Numbered from the stretch's first letter, positions 17,256-27,234 are shown. The stretch is DNA of 59,927 nt from an uncultured Oscillospiraceae bacterium (GCA_949841465.1 CATKZW010000012.1:1-59927); one strand, 5' to 3'. The notes: a model not told the origin generated them from the sequence alone. Made by a program: numbers and translations.

Positions 17256-17302
17256 GCCGGGGAGCGCACGCTCCCCGGCTCAGGGGAGACCTGATTCCCC
17301 TG
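17256..17302 (+). repeat. Two strong hairpins after the binding-protein gene
   Basis: GCCGGGGAGC (17256-17265) pairs with GCTCCCCGGC (17270-17279), followed by CAGGGGA (17281-17287) pairing with TCCCCTG (17296-17302). The first is a stable 10-bp stem without a U-tract. It probably protects the binding-protein mRNA 3' end or limits read-through into the membrane-protein genes. Confidence 0.5.
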
Positions 17303-17315
17303 GGAGGAGGTCGTC

Positions 17316-17909
17316 ATGTATAAAAAGCAAATGACCGCACAAAAGTTCCTTTGTATGGCGGCTATCATTGTGAGCGCGATCTTTTTCCTCTATACGCTCG
17401 GGATCATGACCGATCTGTATGATAGCCTCTACGACACCATGCGCAACCCCAACGATGTGACCCAGACCGACGTCCCCGGGTCCATCCTCTACTACGCCAT
17501 GCAGGCGTTCAACCGCAGGTTCCTCATCCTCAGCATCGTCCAGATCCTGCTGGGCGCGCTGCTGTTCCTCACCAACACCCACAGCCGCCGGCGCTACTAC
17601 ATCGGCAACTTCACCGCCACCGGGCTGTTCGTGGCGGGCGCCATCTACAATTCCGTATACGCACACGTCAACATTGAGGACGCCAAGCGTCAGTTCGTCA
17701 ACAACATCGACTTCGCCGCCCTGAAGGAACACGCCGAGATGTGGGGCACGCTGTACACCGAGTCCACCTTCTGGTTCGACGCGCACTACCTGGTCTTCGG
17801 CCTGCTGCTGCTGGTCAGCGTGCTGCTGGTGGCCAACGCGGTGTGGAAGGTGCAGCTGATGAAGGACGAGGCCGCGCTGGTGGAAGAGGGAAGGAGGGCT
17901 GCCGGATGA
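17316..17909 (+). CDS. Four-helix membrane protein A in importer operon
   Basis: A 197-residue protein with hydrophobic segments near residues 12-30, 68-85, 95-115 and 155-175. A polar loop with a DVTQTDVPGS segment lies between the first two, and a longer one (NIEDAKRQFVNNIDF) before the last. I do not recognise a family. It starts 13 bases after the second hairpin behind a GGGAGGAGG site. Its stop overlaps the next start (ATGA), so it is translationally coupled to the 163-residue membrane protein, and the two may form a complex. The length and helix count differ from the DUF624 proteins of Bacillus pectin loci. Confidence 0.75.
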   Translation: MYKKQMTAQKFLCMAAIIVSAIFFLYTLGIMTDLYDSLYDTMRNPNDVTQTDVPGSILYYAMQAFNRRFLILSIVQILLGALLFLTNTHSRRRYYIGNFTATGLFVAGAIYNSVYAHVNIEDAKRQFVNNIDFAALKEHAEMWGTLYTESTFWFDAHYLVFGLLLLVSVLLVANAVWKVQLMKDEAALVEEGRRAAG

Positions 17910-18397
17910 CCGCCGAGGAACGTACCATTCAACGGGACCGGATGCGCTTCATCAAGAATTCCCTGTCCTCCAATCTGGCCATCCTGGGCATCCTGTTCAA
18001 CGTGTTCTACTTTGTGAGCCTCTACAAGTCCGATGTGGGCACCTACTATTACAATTACCTCATCGGCATCTCCATCGTCTATAACCTGGTGTTCATGCTG
18101 GCGGTGTTCCTGTCCTCCGAGGGCGTGAAAAATTACAAGCGGAACTATTCCTATCTGCTGGCCGTCATCGGCGTGATGCAGATCGTGCGCATCTTTATCA
18201 TCCCCGTCCAGGCCCACAGCACCAGTACCATCGTCAACGGTGAGTCCGTGGTGGTCATGCAGGACGCCCAGTTCATCCGGATCCTGGTCTACCTGATCAT
18301 CTCGGCGGTCTGCCTCATCGGCTCCGCCGTGGTGAACTTCATCCGGTGCAGTGAGCTGGAGGCGCACCTCAAGACCCTGGACACCCAGGGCGCATAA
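17906..18397 (+). CDS. Four-helix membrane protein B in importer operon
   Basis: A 163-residue protein beginning MTAEERTIQRDRMRFIKNSL, with four hydrophobic segments. The first hairpin loop carries YKSDVGTYYYNYLIG; the last external loop is polar (QAHSTSTIVNGESVVVMQDA). Unassigned family. The ATG at 17906 overlaps the previous stop by four bases; longer readings in this frame are out-of-frame translations of the preceding gene. It is followed after 12 bases by the ATPase gene, which places it within the importer operon. Confidence 0.75.
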   Translation: MTAEERTIQRDRMRFIKNSLSSNLAILGILFNVFYFVSLYKSDVGTYYYNYLIGISIVYNLVFMLAVFLSSEGVKNYKRNYSYLLAVIGVMQIVRIFIIPVQAHSTSTIVNGESVVVMQDAQFIRILVYLIISAVCLIGSAVVNFIRCSELEAHLKTLDTQGA

Positions 18398-18409
18398 GGA
18401 GGCGAAGAC

Positions 18410-19498
18410 ATGGCAACACTGAATTTGCAGCATATCGACAAGATATACGACAATAACGTGCAGGCGGTCTTTGACTTCAATCTGGACGTGAAGGACGGTG
18501 AGCTCATCGTGCTGGTGGGCCCCTCCGGCTGCGGCAAGTCCACCACGCTGCGCATGGTGGCCGGCCTGGAGGACATCTCCGCGGGCAAGCTGCTGCTGGA
18601 CGGCCGGGACATCACCGCCACCCCCGCCAAGGATCGCGACATGGCCATGGTGTTCCAGAGCTACGCCCTGTACGGCCACATGACCATTTACGAGAACATG
18701 GCGTTCTCGCTGACCCTGCGCAAGGAGAACCCCAACGTCATCCACAAGAAGGTGCTGGCGGCGGCGGAGATCCTGGGCCTGACCAGTCAGCTGAACAAGA
18801 AGCCCGCCCAGCTGTCCGGCGGCCAGCGCCAGCGGGTGGCCATGGGCCGCTCCATCGTGCGCAACCCCAAGGTGTTCCTCTTCGACGAGCCGCTGTCCAA
18901 CCTGGACGCCAAGCTGCGCGGCGCCACCCGGCGGGAGATTCTGCTCCTGCATAAGCGCCTCCAGGCCACCATGCTCTACGTCACCCACGACCAGACCGAG
19001 GCCCTGACCCTGGCCGACCGCATCGTGTGCATGTCCATGGGCCATGTCCAGCAGGTGGGCACGCCGCTGGAGCTGTACGACTCCCCGGCCAACGTGTTTG
19101 TGGCCAGCTTCATCGGCCTGCCCCCCATGAACTTCTACGACGTGCGGGTGAACGGCGACAAGCTGGTGGGCGAGGGCTTCCAGGTGGGCCTGACCGCCGA
19201 GGAGCAGCACACCCTGCGGACCTACAACAACAAGGAGATCACCCTGGGCGTCCGCCCGGAGAACATCGTGGAGGGGCCGGATGTGCCCGTCACCGTCAGC
19301 TCCAACGAGAACCTGGGCATGAACACCCTGGTCCACGGCCACATCGGGGCCTCCAAGGCCCCCAGCGCCAAGATCTCCGCCAAGCTGAAGGGCTGGCGGG
19401 ATTACAAGGTGGGGGACACCGCGTCCTTTACCTTCAACCGCAAGCACTTCTTCGACAAGGAGACCACCAACGCCATCCGGGGAGGTGAGGGCAGATGA
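18410..19498 (+). CDS. Sugar ABC importer ATPase (MsmX/UgpC family), copy 1
   Basis: A 362-residue ATPase with Walker A GPSGCGKST, signature LSGGQRQRVAMGRSI, Walker B VFLFDEPLSNLD and the switch His in THDQTEA. A C-terminal TOBE-like domain starts at about residue 240. It would energise the LplB/YtcP permeases. In Bacillus one shared MsmX serves many such importers, so a dedicated copy inside the operon is notable, and a second lies at 24421. An AAGGAGG site precedes the start, and its end overlaps the next gene by four bases. Confidence 0.93.
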   Translation: MATLNLQHIDKIYDNNVQAVFDFNLDVKDGELIVLVGPSGCGKSTTLRMVAGLEDISAGKLLLDGRDITATPAKDRDMAMVFQSYALYGHMTIYENMAFSLTLRKENPNVIHKKVLAAAEILGLTSQLNKKPAQLSGGQRQRVAMGRSIVRNPKVFLFDEPLSNLDAKLRGATRREILLLHKRLQATMLYVTHDQTEALTLADRIVCMSMGHVQQVGTPLELYDSPANVFVASFIGLPPMNFYDVRVNGDKLVGEGFQVGLTAEEQHTLRTYNNKEITLGVRPENIVEGPDVPVTVSSNENLGMNTLVHGHIGASKAPSAKISAKLKGWRDYKVGDTASFTFNRKHFFDKETTNAIRGGEGR

Positions 19499-20058
19499 CA
19501 AAGAAGCAGAACCGTGGATTGAAAGAGGTTTGGCGCAAGTTCCTGGTGTCCATCAAGCGCCGCCCCCAGATGATCCCCCTTGCGGTGCTGGTGATCGCTT
19601 TCGTGTTCTACTCCCTGAACCTGATGCACATCTCGGACACCACCGCCCGCATCCAGGGCGCGGGCATGGGCCTGGCGGGCTTCGCCACCATGCTGTTCTC
19701 CATGCTGTCCTTCATGTGCTTCCTCAACGCGTTCCCCTACCGGAAGAAGCCCAACATCCCCATGGTGGTGCTGATGTTCATCATGCTGGGCATCGTCATC
19801 TTCTCCGATCTGTACTACAGAAGCGCCATCCTCGCCGCGGTGAACCGTCCGGACAACCCCATTGTGGTGACGGCGGAGACCGCCTACATCGCCCTGGCGG
19901 AGTGGTATCTGCAGATCCACGTTGCCATTTTGCTGGTGGCCATCGTGCTGATTCTGCTGCTGCCGGTGTATTCCAAGCTGCTGCGCAAGATCAAGACCTC
20001 CGTGGAGGTGGAGGACAACGGCAGCCTGGGCGCCATCGACATCTCCGGCGAGGCGTGA
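19495..20058 (+). CDS. Membrane protein C in importer operon
   Basis: A 187-residue protein with a basic N-terminus (KKQNRGLKEVWRKFLVSIKRR) and four hydrophobic segments. The outside loop contains YYRSAILAAVNRPDNP. It ends with an acidic cytoplasmic tail (VEVEDNGSLGAIDISGEA). Its ATGA overlap with the ATPase stop means the two are coupled, which suggests contact with the transporter. No family is recognised. Helix spacing is similar to the proteins at 17316 and 17906, so the three could be distant relatives. Confidence 0.75.
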   Translation: MTKKQNRGLKEVWRKFLVSIKRRPQMIPLAVLVIAFVFYSLNLMHISDTTARIQGAGMGLAGFATMLFSMLSFMCFLNAFPYRKKPNIPMVVLMFIMLGIVIFSDLYYRSAILAAVNRPDNPIVVTAETAYIALAEWYLQIHVAILLVAIVLILLLPVYSKLLRKIKTSVEVEDNGSLGAIDISGEA

Positions 20059-20109
20059 GCCCGCGCAGTCAACCACCGCTATCAATCCAACGACCGGATG
20101 ACAGGATCT

Positions 20110-20134
20110 GGGAGGCCCGGCGTCCGGGCCTCCC
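20110..20134 (+). repeat. Strong hairpin before membrane protein D
   Basis: GGGAGGCCCGG (20110-20120) pairs perfectly with CCGGGCCTCCC (20124-20134) around a 3-base loop. No U-tract follows, so read-through is expected; it may define an mRNA segment boundary. Confidence 0.5.
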
Positions 20135-20155
20135 ATCTGCCAAATAGGAGACTTC

Positions 20156-20791
20156 ATGAGCAAAAAGCGTAAAAACCAGCCCGAAAAGCCTGAGATCGAG
20201 AGGCAGTCGGACTACTACAAGCTGAAAACCGACGCGGTGAACGACCTGGTCACCGCCAGCGAGGACAACTCGCCGGAGGTGTCCGAGGAGGAGCTGCGCG
20301 CCTACCGCTCAGGGCCCAAGATGAAGGTGGCCGACTGGGTGAAGATGCTGTTCATCAAGGCATGGTTCGCCGGTGCGGTGTGTTTTTTCTTCCTGTGGGG
20401 GCTGGGCATCTTCCTGCCCAGTGAGCTGGACCTGCTGGTGGTCACCGGCTTCGCTCTGGGCGTGGTCACCGACCTGATGACCAACCCGGTGCTCCGCTTC
20501 TTCGAAAAGACCAAGGGGGAGAACGCCCGGTGGATGATGGTCACCCGGAAGAGCTATTCCGGGCTGTTTCTCAATATTCTGTACGGCTACGTAATCCTGT
20601 TCCTGGTCTATATGCTGTATAACGTCATCAATCTGGTCATCATCCATTTTACTGGTCCGGCGGACACCGTGCCTCTGGGGGTAGAGCCCGTCCTGTTTGG
20701 GGCGTTCTGCCTGGGGTTCGATCTGCTGCTCATCCAGCTCAAGCGGGCGATCGGCCAGATGGTCCACGGCGCGGCGAAAAAGCCGGCCTGA
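20156..20791 (+). CDS. Membrane protein D in importer operon
   Basis: A 211-residue protein with a highly charged cytoplasmic N-terminus of about 65 residues (KKRKNQPEKPEIERQ, then ASEDNSPEVSEEEL). Four hydrophobic segments follow, with an ALGVVTDLMTNPVLRFFEK turn in the middle. A TAGGAG site precedes the ATG. No family is recognised. It comes 15 bases before the GH28 gene, so it links the transport and degradation parts of the operon. The charged N-terminus could contact cytoplasmic partners; that is speculation. Confidence 0.75.
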   Translation: MSKKRKNQPEKPEIERQSDYYKLKTDAVNDLVTASEDNSPEVSEEELRAYRSGPKMKVADWVKMLFIKAWFAGAVCFFFLWGLGIFLPSELDLLVVTGFALGVVTDLMTNPVLRFFEKTKGENARWMMVTRKSYSGLFLNILYGYVILFLVYMLYNVINLVIIHFTGPADTVPLGVEPVLFGAFCLGFDLLLIQLKRAIGQMVHGAAKKPA

Positions 20792-20806
20792 TCGAGGTTT
20801 TGAAAC

Positions 20807-22375
20807 ATGATACAAACTGTTTACTGCGCGTCCAGCTCCGCCTGCTTTGAACTGGAGGGCAGCTCGCCCTACTACGCGAAAGCCGGCTACACCGTCCTGG
20901 TGGACGGGGAGGAGCGCTTTACCGGCGATACCAACGTCTTTTCCCTGTTCGGGCTGCGGCCGGGCGCCGAATACACCGTCGCCGTCCGGTTTGAGGACGG
21001 CGGGGAGGAGCAGGTTCAGCTGACCACCAAACCGGAGACCTGCTGCGTCAACGTCAGGGACTTCGGCGCGGCGGGGGACGGCGTCCACGAGGACACCGCC
21101 GCCATCCAGGCCGCTGTCAGCTTCCTGCCCGAGGGCGGGCGGCTGTGGTTCCCGGCGGGGACCTACCTGACCCTGCCCCTGTCCCTGAAAAGCCACATCA
21201 CCCTGGACCTGGACGAGGGAGCGACCATTCTGGGCTCCACCGACCGGGCCCGCTACCCCATCATCCCCAGCTTCACCGTGGACCCGGCGACGGGGGAGCA
21301 CACCCTCCAGGCTGGATTTGAGGGCCAGGAGCTGAACTCCTATCAGTCGCTGATTCAGGCGGCCTACGCCGAGGATATCGCCATCGTGGGCCGGGGCGTC
21401 ATCGACGGCAACGGCCAGAACGGGGACTGGTGGGGGGATTTCAAGAGCTTTCCCGCCTCCCGGCCCCGGGTGATCTTCCTGAACCACACCAAAAACGTGA
21501 CCCTCCACGGCGTCACGGTGAAAAACGGCCCGTCCTGGCACATCCACCCCTTCTATTCCCAGAACTTCTCCATGCTGGATGTTTTCATCACCGCGCCCAA
21601 GGTCAGTCCCAACACCGACGGCATCGACCCGGAGAGCTGCGATGGGGTGGACATCATCGGCTGCAGGTTCTCCGTGGGGGACGACTGCATCGCGGTGAAG
21701 GCGGGCAAGATCGACATGGCCCGGAAGTACAAGACCCCCGCCGACCACCACACCATCCGCAACTGCCTGATGGAGTTCGGCCACGGGGCGGTGACCCTGG
21801 GCAGCGAGCTGTCCGCCGGCATCCGGAACCTCAGCGTGACCCGCTGCTGGTTCCACGCCACCGACCGGGGGCTGCGCATCAAGACCCGCCGGGGGAGGGG
21901 AAAGGAGAGCGTCATTGACAACGTGCTGTTCGACGGCATCCGGATGGACAAGGTGCTCACCCCAATCGTGATCAATATGTGGTACAACTGCTGCGACCCG
22001 GACCGGTTCTCTGAGTACGTCTGGTGCCGAGACCCGCTGCCCGTGGACGACCGGACGCCCCATCTGGGCTCTTTCGCCTTCCGGGATATGGAGTGCACCG
22101 GCGCGGAGGTGGCCGCCTGCTACATCGACGGCCTGCCCGAAAGCCCCATCGACGAGGTGACGCTGGAGAACATCAGCGTGTCCTTCGCCCAGGACGCCAA
22201 GCCCGGCATGCCCTCCATGAAGAACCAGAACCAGGAGCAGTGCCGCCTGGGGCTGTACCTGGACAACGTGAAGACCATCCGTGTGAAAAACGTGAAGCTC
22301 CACGGCGTGGAGGGGAAGGCCCTGGCGGCCGACCACTATGAGACCGTGGAGACCGAGAATTTTGAGGAAAACTGA
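20807..22375 (+). CDS. GH28 polygalacturonase (exo-type, predicted cytoplasmic)
   Basis: A 522-residue GH28 enzyme that hydrolyses alpha-1,4-galacturonan. All four family motifs are visible: NTDGIDPES, GDDCIAVKAG, GHGAVTLGSE and LRIKTRRGRG. A fibronectin-like N-terminal part of about 85 residues (VLVDGEERFTGDTNVF) precedes the beta-helix, as in exo-polygalacturonases of the PehX type. There is no signal peptide, so it should trim imported oligogalacturonides. Its TGA shares an A with the start of the GH105 gene (TGATG), so the two are co-translated. Confidence 0.92.
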   Translation: MIQTVYCASSSACFELEGSSPYYAKAGYTVLVDGEERFTGDTNVFSLFGLRPGAEYTVAVRFEDGGEEQVQLTTKPETCCVNVRDFGAAGDGVHEDTAAIQAAVSFLPEGGRLWFPAGTYLTLPLSLKSHITLDLDEGATILGSTDRARYPIIPSFTVDPATGEHTLQAGFEGQELNSYQSLIQAAYAEDIAIVGRGVIDGNGQNGDWWGDFKSFPASRPRVIFLNHTKNVTLHGVTVKNGPSWHIHPFYSQNFSMLDVFITAPKVSPNTDGIDPESCDGVDIIGCRFSVGDDCIAVKAGKIDMARKYKTPADHHTIRNCLMEFGHGAVTLGSELSAGIRNLSVTRCWFHATDRGLRIKTRRGRGKESVIDNVLFDGIRMDKVLTPIVINMWYNCCDPDRFSEYVWCRDPLPVDDRTPHLGSFAFRDMECTGAEVAACYIDGLPESPIDEVTLENISVSFAQDAKPGMPSMKNQNQEQCRLGLYLDNVKTIRVKNVKLHGVEGKALAADHYETVETENFEEN

Positions 22376-23505
22376 TGGATTATCAAAGAATTGACGACTA
22401 CGTCCTCCAGCTGGTGGAGCAGTCCACTCCGGAGCGCACCGTGTGGAACATGGAGAAGATCCGGGAGGGCAAGCCCGCCTCCTGGAACTACATCGACGGG
22501 TGCATGCTCACCGCGCTGATGGAGATGGAGAGCCTCACCGGCGACCAGCGCTATTCCCGGTTCGCCCGGGCCTGCGTGGACCACTTCGTGGGGGATGACG
22601 GCTCCATCCGCACCTTCAAGCCCGAGGCCTGCAACCTGGACGACATCAACGAGGGCCGGGTGCTGTTCGCCCTCTATGAGCGCACCGGGGAGGAGAAGTA
22701 CCGCAAGGCGGCGGAGTTCCTCCGGGGGCAGCTGGAGAAGCAGCCCCGTACTGTGGAGGGGAACTTCTGGCACAAGGCCATCTATCCCAACCAGGTGTGG
22801 CTGGACGGCATCTACATGGCCCAGCCCTTCTACGCCCTGTATGAAAAGCACTTTGGAAGCGAAAACTATTCCGACACCGTGGGGCAGATCAAGAACGTGC
22901 GGGCCAAAATGTTCTCAGAGGAAAAGGGCCTGTACTTCCACGGCTACGACGCATCCAGGACCGCCTTCTGGGCAGACCCGGCGACAGGGTGTTCCCAAAA
23001 CTTCTGGCTGCGGTCCCTGGGTTGGTTCGCCGTGGCGCTGGCCGACCTGCTGGATATCCTTCCAGATGGGAAGGATCGGGACAGCCTGCGCGGCATCTTT
23101 ACTGAGCTGATGGCCTCCATTGACCGCTATGCCGACCAAGAGACCGGCCTGTACTGGCAGGTGCCCGACCAGGGCGGCCGGGAGGGCAACTACCTGGAGA
23201 CCAGCGGCAGCGCCATGATGGCCTACGCCATGCTGAAGGGTGCGCGGCTGGGCGTGCTGGACAAGGAATGTGCCGCCAAAGGCCAAAAGACCTTTGACGG
23301 CATCATGGAAAAGTATCTGACCTTTACGGAAAGCGGGCTGAACCTGGGCGGCATCTGCCTGGTGGCCGGGCTGGGCCCGGAGAACAACCGCCGCCGGGAC
23401 GGCTCCTATGCGTATTATATCTCCGAGCCGGTGGTGGAGAACGACGCCAAGGGCGTGGCCCCCTTCGTGCTGGCCTACACCGAGGTCAAGCGGCTCAGAG
23501 CATGA
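22375..23505 (+). CDS. GH105 unsaturated galacturonyl/rhamnogalacturonyl hydrolase
   Basis: A 376-residue (alpha/alpha)6-barrel enzyme of the YteR/YesR type that removes delta-4,5-unsaturated galacturonate from pectin-lyase products. Conserved points are IDGCMLTALMEME, VWLDGIYMAQPFYALY (catalytic Asp) and FWLRSLGWFAVAL. No signal peptide. Its product, unsaturated galacturonate, opens spontaneously and feeds KduI and KduD encoded about 2 kb downstream. No polysaccharide lyase is in this window, so the unsaturated oligomers must come from enzymes elsewhere or from other gut bacteria. The 3' end overlaps the convergent AraC gene by 11 bases. Confidence 0.92.
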   Translation: MDYQRIDDYVLQLVEQSTPERTVWNMEKIREGKPASWNYIDGCMLTALMEMESLTGDQRYSRFARACVDHFVGDDGSIRTFKPEACNLDDINEGRVLFALYERTGEEKYRKAAEFLRGQLEKQPRTVEGNFWHKAIYPNQVWLDGIYMAQPFYALYEKHFGSENYSDTVGQIKNVRAKMFSEEKGLYFHGYDASRTAFWADPATGCSQNFWLRSLGWFAVALADLLDILPDGKDRDSLRGIFTELMASIDRYADQETGLYWQVPDQGGREGNYLETSGSAMMAYAMLKGARLGVLDKECAAKGQKTFDGIMEKYLTFTESGLNLGGICLVAGLGPENNRRRDGSYAYYISEPVVENDAKGVAPFVLAYTEVKRLRA

Positions 23506-24271
23506 TTTTTACGCTGTCCGGATTGGAGGCCTCCGGGAGAGCAGGTTCCCCGGCGTAGCTCCGGGGGGAGACGCCGTACTTTTTCTTGAACAGCCGGGAG
23601 AAGTACAGCGGGTCGGCAAAGCCGCACAGCCGCGCCGTCTCCGAGACGTTCCCCTTCCCATAGAAGGTGGACAACGTTCTGGCCGCGTTTTCCAGCCGCT
23701 TGTCCGTCAGGTATTGCAGCGGCGTCAAACCCGTCTCCTTTTTAAACAGCTTTTTCAAATATTCCGTGTTGAAGGGGAGAGAACCGAGGTAGGCGTTCAG
23801 ATCGTAGGAGCAGTCCGGGTAGTGCTGGAGGATGTTGTCCTCAATCTGCTGGACCACCTCGCTGTGCCGCCGGAAGGACTGGTAGGTGGTGAGGAAGGCC
23901 GTGATGAGCTGGCCGTAGATGGGCAGCAGGGCCCGCCCTACGGCGGCCTCCGAGTAGTAGTAGAACGCCGCCCGGAACGCGTCCAGCAGGAACCCGTTGG
24001 AGTCGGCCCGGATAATGAGCGGCTCCGTGCTGGGAAGGGCCGCGTCCATCAGGTTCATGTGGATGTTGGTGAAGCCCTCCGCACTCTGGTTCTCGTGGGG
24101 CAGCATGGGCGGGATGACGGCCACGTCATTGGCGCTGTAGCGCAGCGCCCGGTCCTCGAAGACCATCTCGCCGCTGCCGCCGGTGCAGTAAATCAGCTCC
24201 CAGCCCCTGTGGACGTGGCGGGAAACGGTCCACGTGAGGGCATGCTTGCCCACATAGATGATGTTGTTCAT
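23495..24271 (-). CDS. AraC-family transcriptional regulator
   Basis: A 258-residue regulator with an N-terminal cupin sensing domain (HVHRGWELIYCTGGSGEMVF, then VIPPMLPHENQS). The C-terminal double helix-turn-helix contains LKKLFKKETGLTPLQYL and ARLCGFADPLYFSRLFKKK. It sits inside the pectin island on the opposite strand and is the only regulator gene there. It probably senses a uronate-derived sugar and controls one or both arms; effector and operator are not identifiable. Its own promoter lies about 40 bases upstream and faces away from the ATPase/kdu genes. Confidence 0.9.
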   Translation of the reverse strand: MNNIIYVGKHALTWTVSRHVHRGWELIYCTGGSGEMVFEDRALRYSANDVAVIPPMLPHENQSAEGFTNIHMNLMDAALPSTEPLIIRADSNGFLLDAFRAAFYYYSEAAVGRALLPIYGQLITAFLTTYQSFRRHSEVVQQIEDNILQHYPDCSYDLNAYLGSLPFNTEYLKKLFKKETGLTPLQYLTDKRLENAARTLSTFYGKGNVSETARLCGFADPLYFSRLFKKKYGVSPRSYAGEPALPEASNPDSVKIML

Positions 24272-24311
24272 GCGTGTCCCCTCCGTATCAAGTTATGTTC
24301 CCAACATACGA

Positions 24312-24340
24312 ATTATATCGCATTTGGTCGGTTTTGTCCA
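24312..24340 (-). promoter_or_regulatory. Sigma-A promoter for the AraC gene
   Basis: On the minus strand, TGGACA (complement of 24335-24340) and TATAAT (complement of 24312-24317) are 17 bases apart. One of the clearest promoters in the window, in the gap between the AraC gene and the second ATPase gene. Confidence 0.7.
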
Positions 24341-24420
24341 TATGGGGAATCAAGGAACCAGGCAAAGCTCCCGCGGCTTTCCGCGTGAGCCGGAAATCCA
24401 TGTGTAAGGAGACAAAGACT

Positions 24421-25524
<1,104 letters not shown>

Positions 25525-25535
25525 AGGAGAGCAAT

Positions 25536-26378
25536 ATGGATATCCGTTATTCCGCCAGTCCCAAAGACGTCAAGCGGTACACCACCCAGGAGCTCCGGGA
25601 CGAGTTCCTCATTACGGACCTGTATGAGCCGGACATGGTGAAGGCCACCTACTCCCATGTGGACCGTATGGTGGTCATGGGCATTATGCCGGTGAAGGAG
25701 ACGGTGTCCATCGACAAGGGCATCGACGTATGGGCTAACTTCGGCACCGGGTATTTCCTGGAGCGCCGGGAGGCCGGGGTGTTCAACCTGGGGGGCAGGG
25801 GCTTCATCCAGGTGGACGGCGCCCGGTACGAGCTGGGGTACGAGGACTGCCTGTATATCTCCAAGGGGGCGAAAGAGGTGCTGTTCGGCAGCGAGGACGG
25901 GGCCAGCCCCGCCCGGTTCTACCTGGCCTCCACCCCCGCCCACAAGGCATGCGAAACCACCCTGCTCACCATGGAAAACGCCAACCACCGCCCCTGCGGC
26001 GAGGCGGCCACCGCCAACAAGCGGGTCATCAACCAGTTCATCCACCCCGATGTGCTGGAGACCTGCCAGCTGTCCATGGGCCTGACCCAGCTGTCCGAGG
26101 GCAGCGTGTGGAACACCATGCCCAGCCACACCCACGAGCGGCGCATGGAGGTGTACACCTACTTTGAGATCCCCGAAAACCAGGCGGTGATCCACATGAT
26201 GGGTCAGCCGGAGGAGACCCGGCATCTCGTGATGCAGAATTTCGACGCGGTAATCTCCCCCTCCTGGTCCATCCACAGCGGGTGCGGCACGGCCAACTAC
26301 ACGTTTATCTGGGCCATGGGCGGCGAAAATCAGGCCTTTGACGACATGGACAATTTAAAACCCGTCGATCTGAAATAA
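25536..26378 (+). CDS. kduI: 5-keto-4-deoxyuronate isomerase
   Basis: A 280-residue cupin metalloenzyme that converts 4-deoxy-5-ketouronate (from unsaturated galacturonate) to 2,5-diketo-3-deoxygluconate. Length matches KduI. The metal site is visible in MPSHTHERRMEVYTYFE (two His and Glu), and SIHSGCGTANYTFIWAMGGE is the conserved end. It lies between the second ATPase gene and kduD. Strong AAAGGAGAG ribosome site. Its substrate is the expected product of the GH105 enzyme. Confidence 0.95.
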   Translation: MDIRYSASPKDVKRYTTQELRDEFLITDLYEPDMVKATYSHVDRMVVMGIMPVKETVSIDKGIDVWANFGTGYFLERREAGVFNLGGRGFIQVDGARYELGYEDCLYISKGAKEVLFGSEDGASPARFYLASTPAHKACETTLLTMENANHRPCGEAATANKRVINQFIHPDVLETCQLSMGLTQLSEGSVWNTMPSHTHERRMEVYTYFEIPENQAVIHMMGQPEETRHLVMQNFDAVISPSWSIHSGCGTANYTFIWAMGGENQAFDDMDNLKPVDLK

Positions 26379-26436
26379 GCGCGCCAGCGGCGCGGGACAG
26401 ACAATCACTTTGACAATGAGAGGAGAAGCAATTATT

Positions 26437-27234
26437 ATGGATATGAACGCTTTCAGCCTGAAGGGCAAGGTTGCCCTGGTTACCGGCGCGTCCTACGGCA
26501 TCGGCTTCGCCATCGCGTCGGCCATGGCGGACGCCGGGGCCACCATCGTGTTCAACGACATCAAGCAGGAGCTGGTGGACAAGGGCGTGGCCGCCTACAA
26601 AGAGGTGGGCATCGAGGCCCACGGCTACGTCTGCGACGTGACCAGCGAGGACGCGGTCAACGAGCTGGTGGCCAAGGTGGAGCAGGAGGTCGGCGTCATC
26701 GACATCCTGGTGAACAACGCCGGCATCATCAAGCGCATCCCCATGCTGGAGATGTCCGCCAAGGACTTCCGTCAGGTCATCGACGTGGACCTGAACGCCC
26801 CCTTTATCGTGGCTAAGGCCGTGATCCCCTCCATGATTAAGAAGGGCGGCGGCAAGATCATCAACATCTGCTCCATGATGAGCGAGCTGGGCCGGGAGAC
26901 CGTCTCCGCCTACGCCGCGGCCAAGGGCGGCCTGAAAATGCTCACCAAGAACATTGCCAGCGAGTACGGCCAGTACAACATCCAGTGCAATGGCATCGGC
27001 CCCGGCTATATCGCCACGCCTCAGACCGCGCCCCTGCGGGAGATCCAGCCCGACGGCTCCAAGCACCCCTTCGACCAGTTCATCCTGGCCAAGACCCCGG
27101 CCAACCGCTGGGGCGAGGCCTCCGACCTGAGCGGCCCCGCCGTGTTCCTGGCCTCCTCCGCCTCCGACTTCGTCAACGGCCACATCCTGTATGTGGACGG
27201 CGGCATCTTGGCCTATATCGGCAAGCAGCCGTAA
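26437..27234 (+). CDS. kduD: 2-keto-3-deoxygluconate 5-dehydrogenase
   Basis: A 265-residue short-chain dehydrogenase acting on 2,5-diketo-3-deoxygluconate to give 2-keto-3-deoxygluconate. It has the dinucleotide motif VTGASYGIGFA, the structural NNAG and the catalytic SAYAAAKGG (Tyr, Lys). The ATG at 26437 follows GAGAGGAG. It lies 58 bases after kduI, and its TAA overlaps the start of the esterase gene (TAATG). The downstream kinase and aldolase (KdgK, KdgA) are not in this window. Confidence 0.93.
   Translation: MDMNAFSLKGKVALVTGASYGIGFAIASAMADAGATIVFNDIKQELVDKGVAAYKEVGIEAHGYVCDVTSEDAVNELVAKVEQEVGVIDILVNNAGIIKRIPMLEMSAKDFRQVIDVDLNAPFIVAKAVIPSMIKKGGGKIINICSMMSELGRETVSAYAAAKGGLKMLTKNIASEYGQYNIQCNGIGPGYIATPQTAPLREIQPDGSKHPFDQFILAKTPANRWGEASDLSGPAVFLASSASDFVNGHILYVDGGILAYIGKQP

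Noticed and set aside
17786-19501. 571-residue minus-strand open frame
   Set aside because: Lies opposite the membrane-protein and ATPase genes, whose motifs are unmistakable on the plus strand.
20156-20791. DUF624 (YesL/YteU-like) assignment for the membrane proteins
   Set aside because: The typical early NRxxxLxxLN segment is absent and the N-terminus is a long charged cytoplasmic region.
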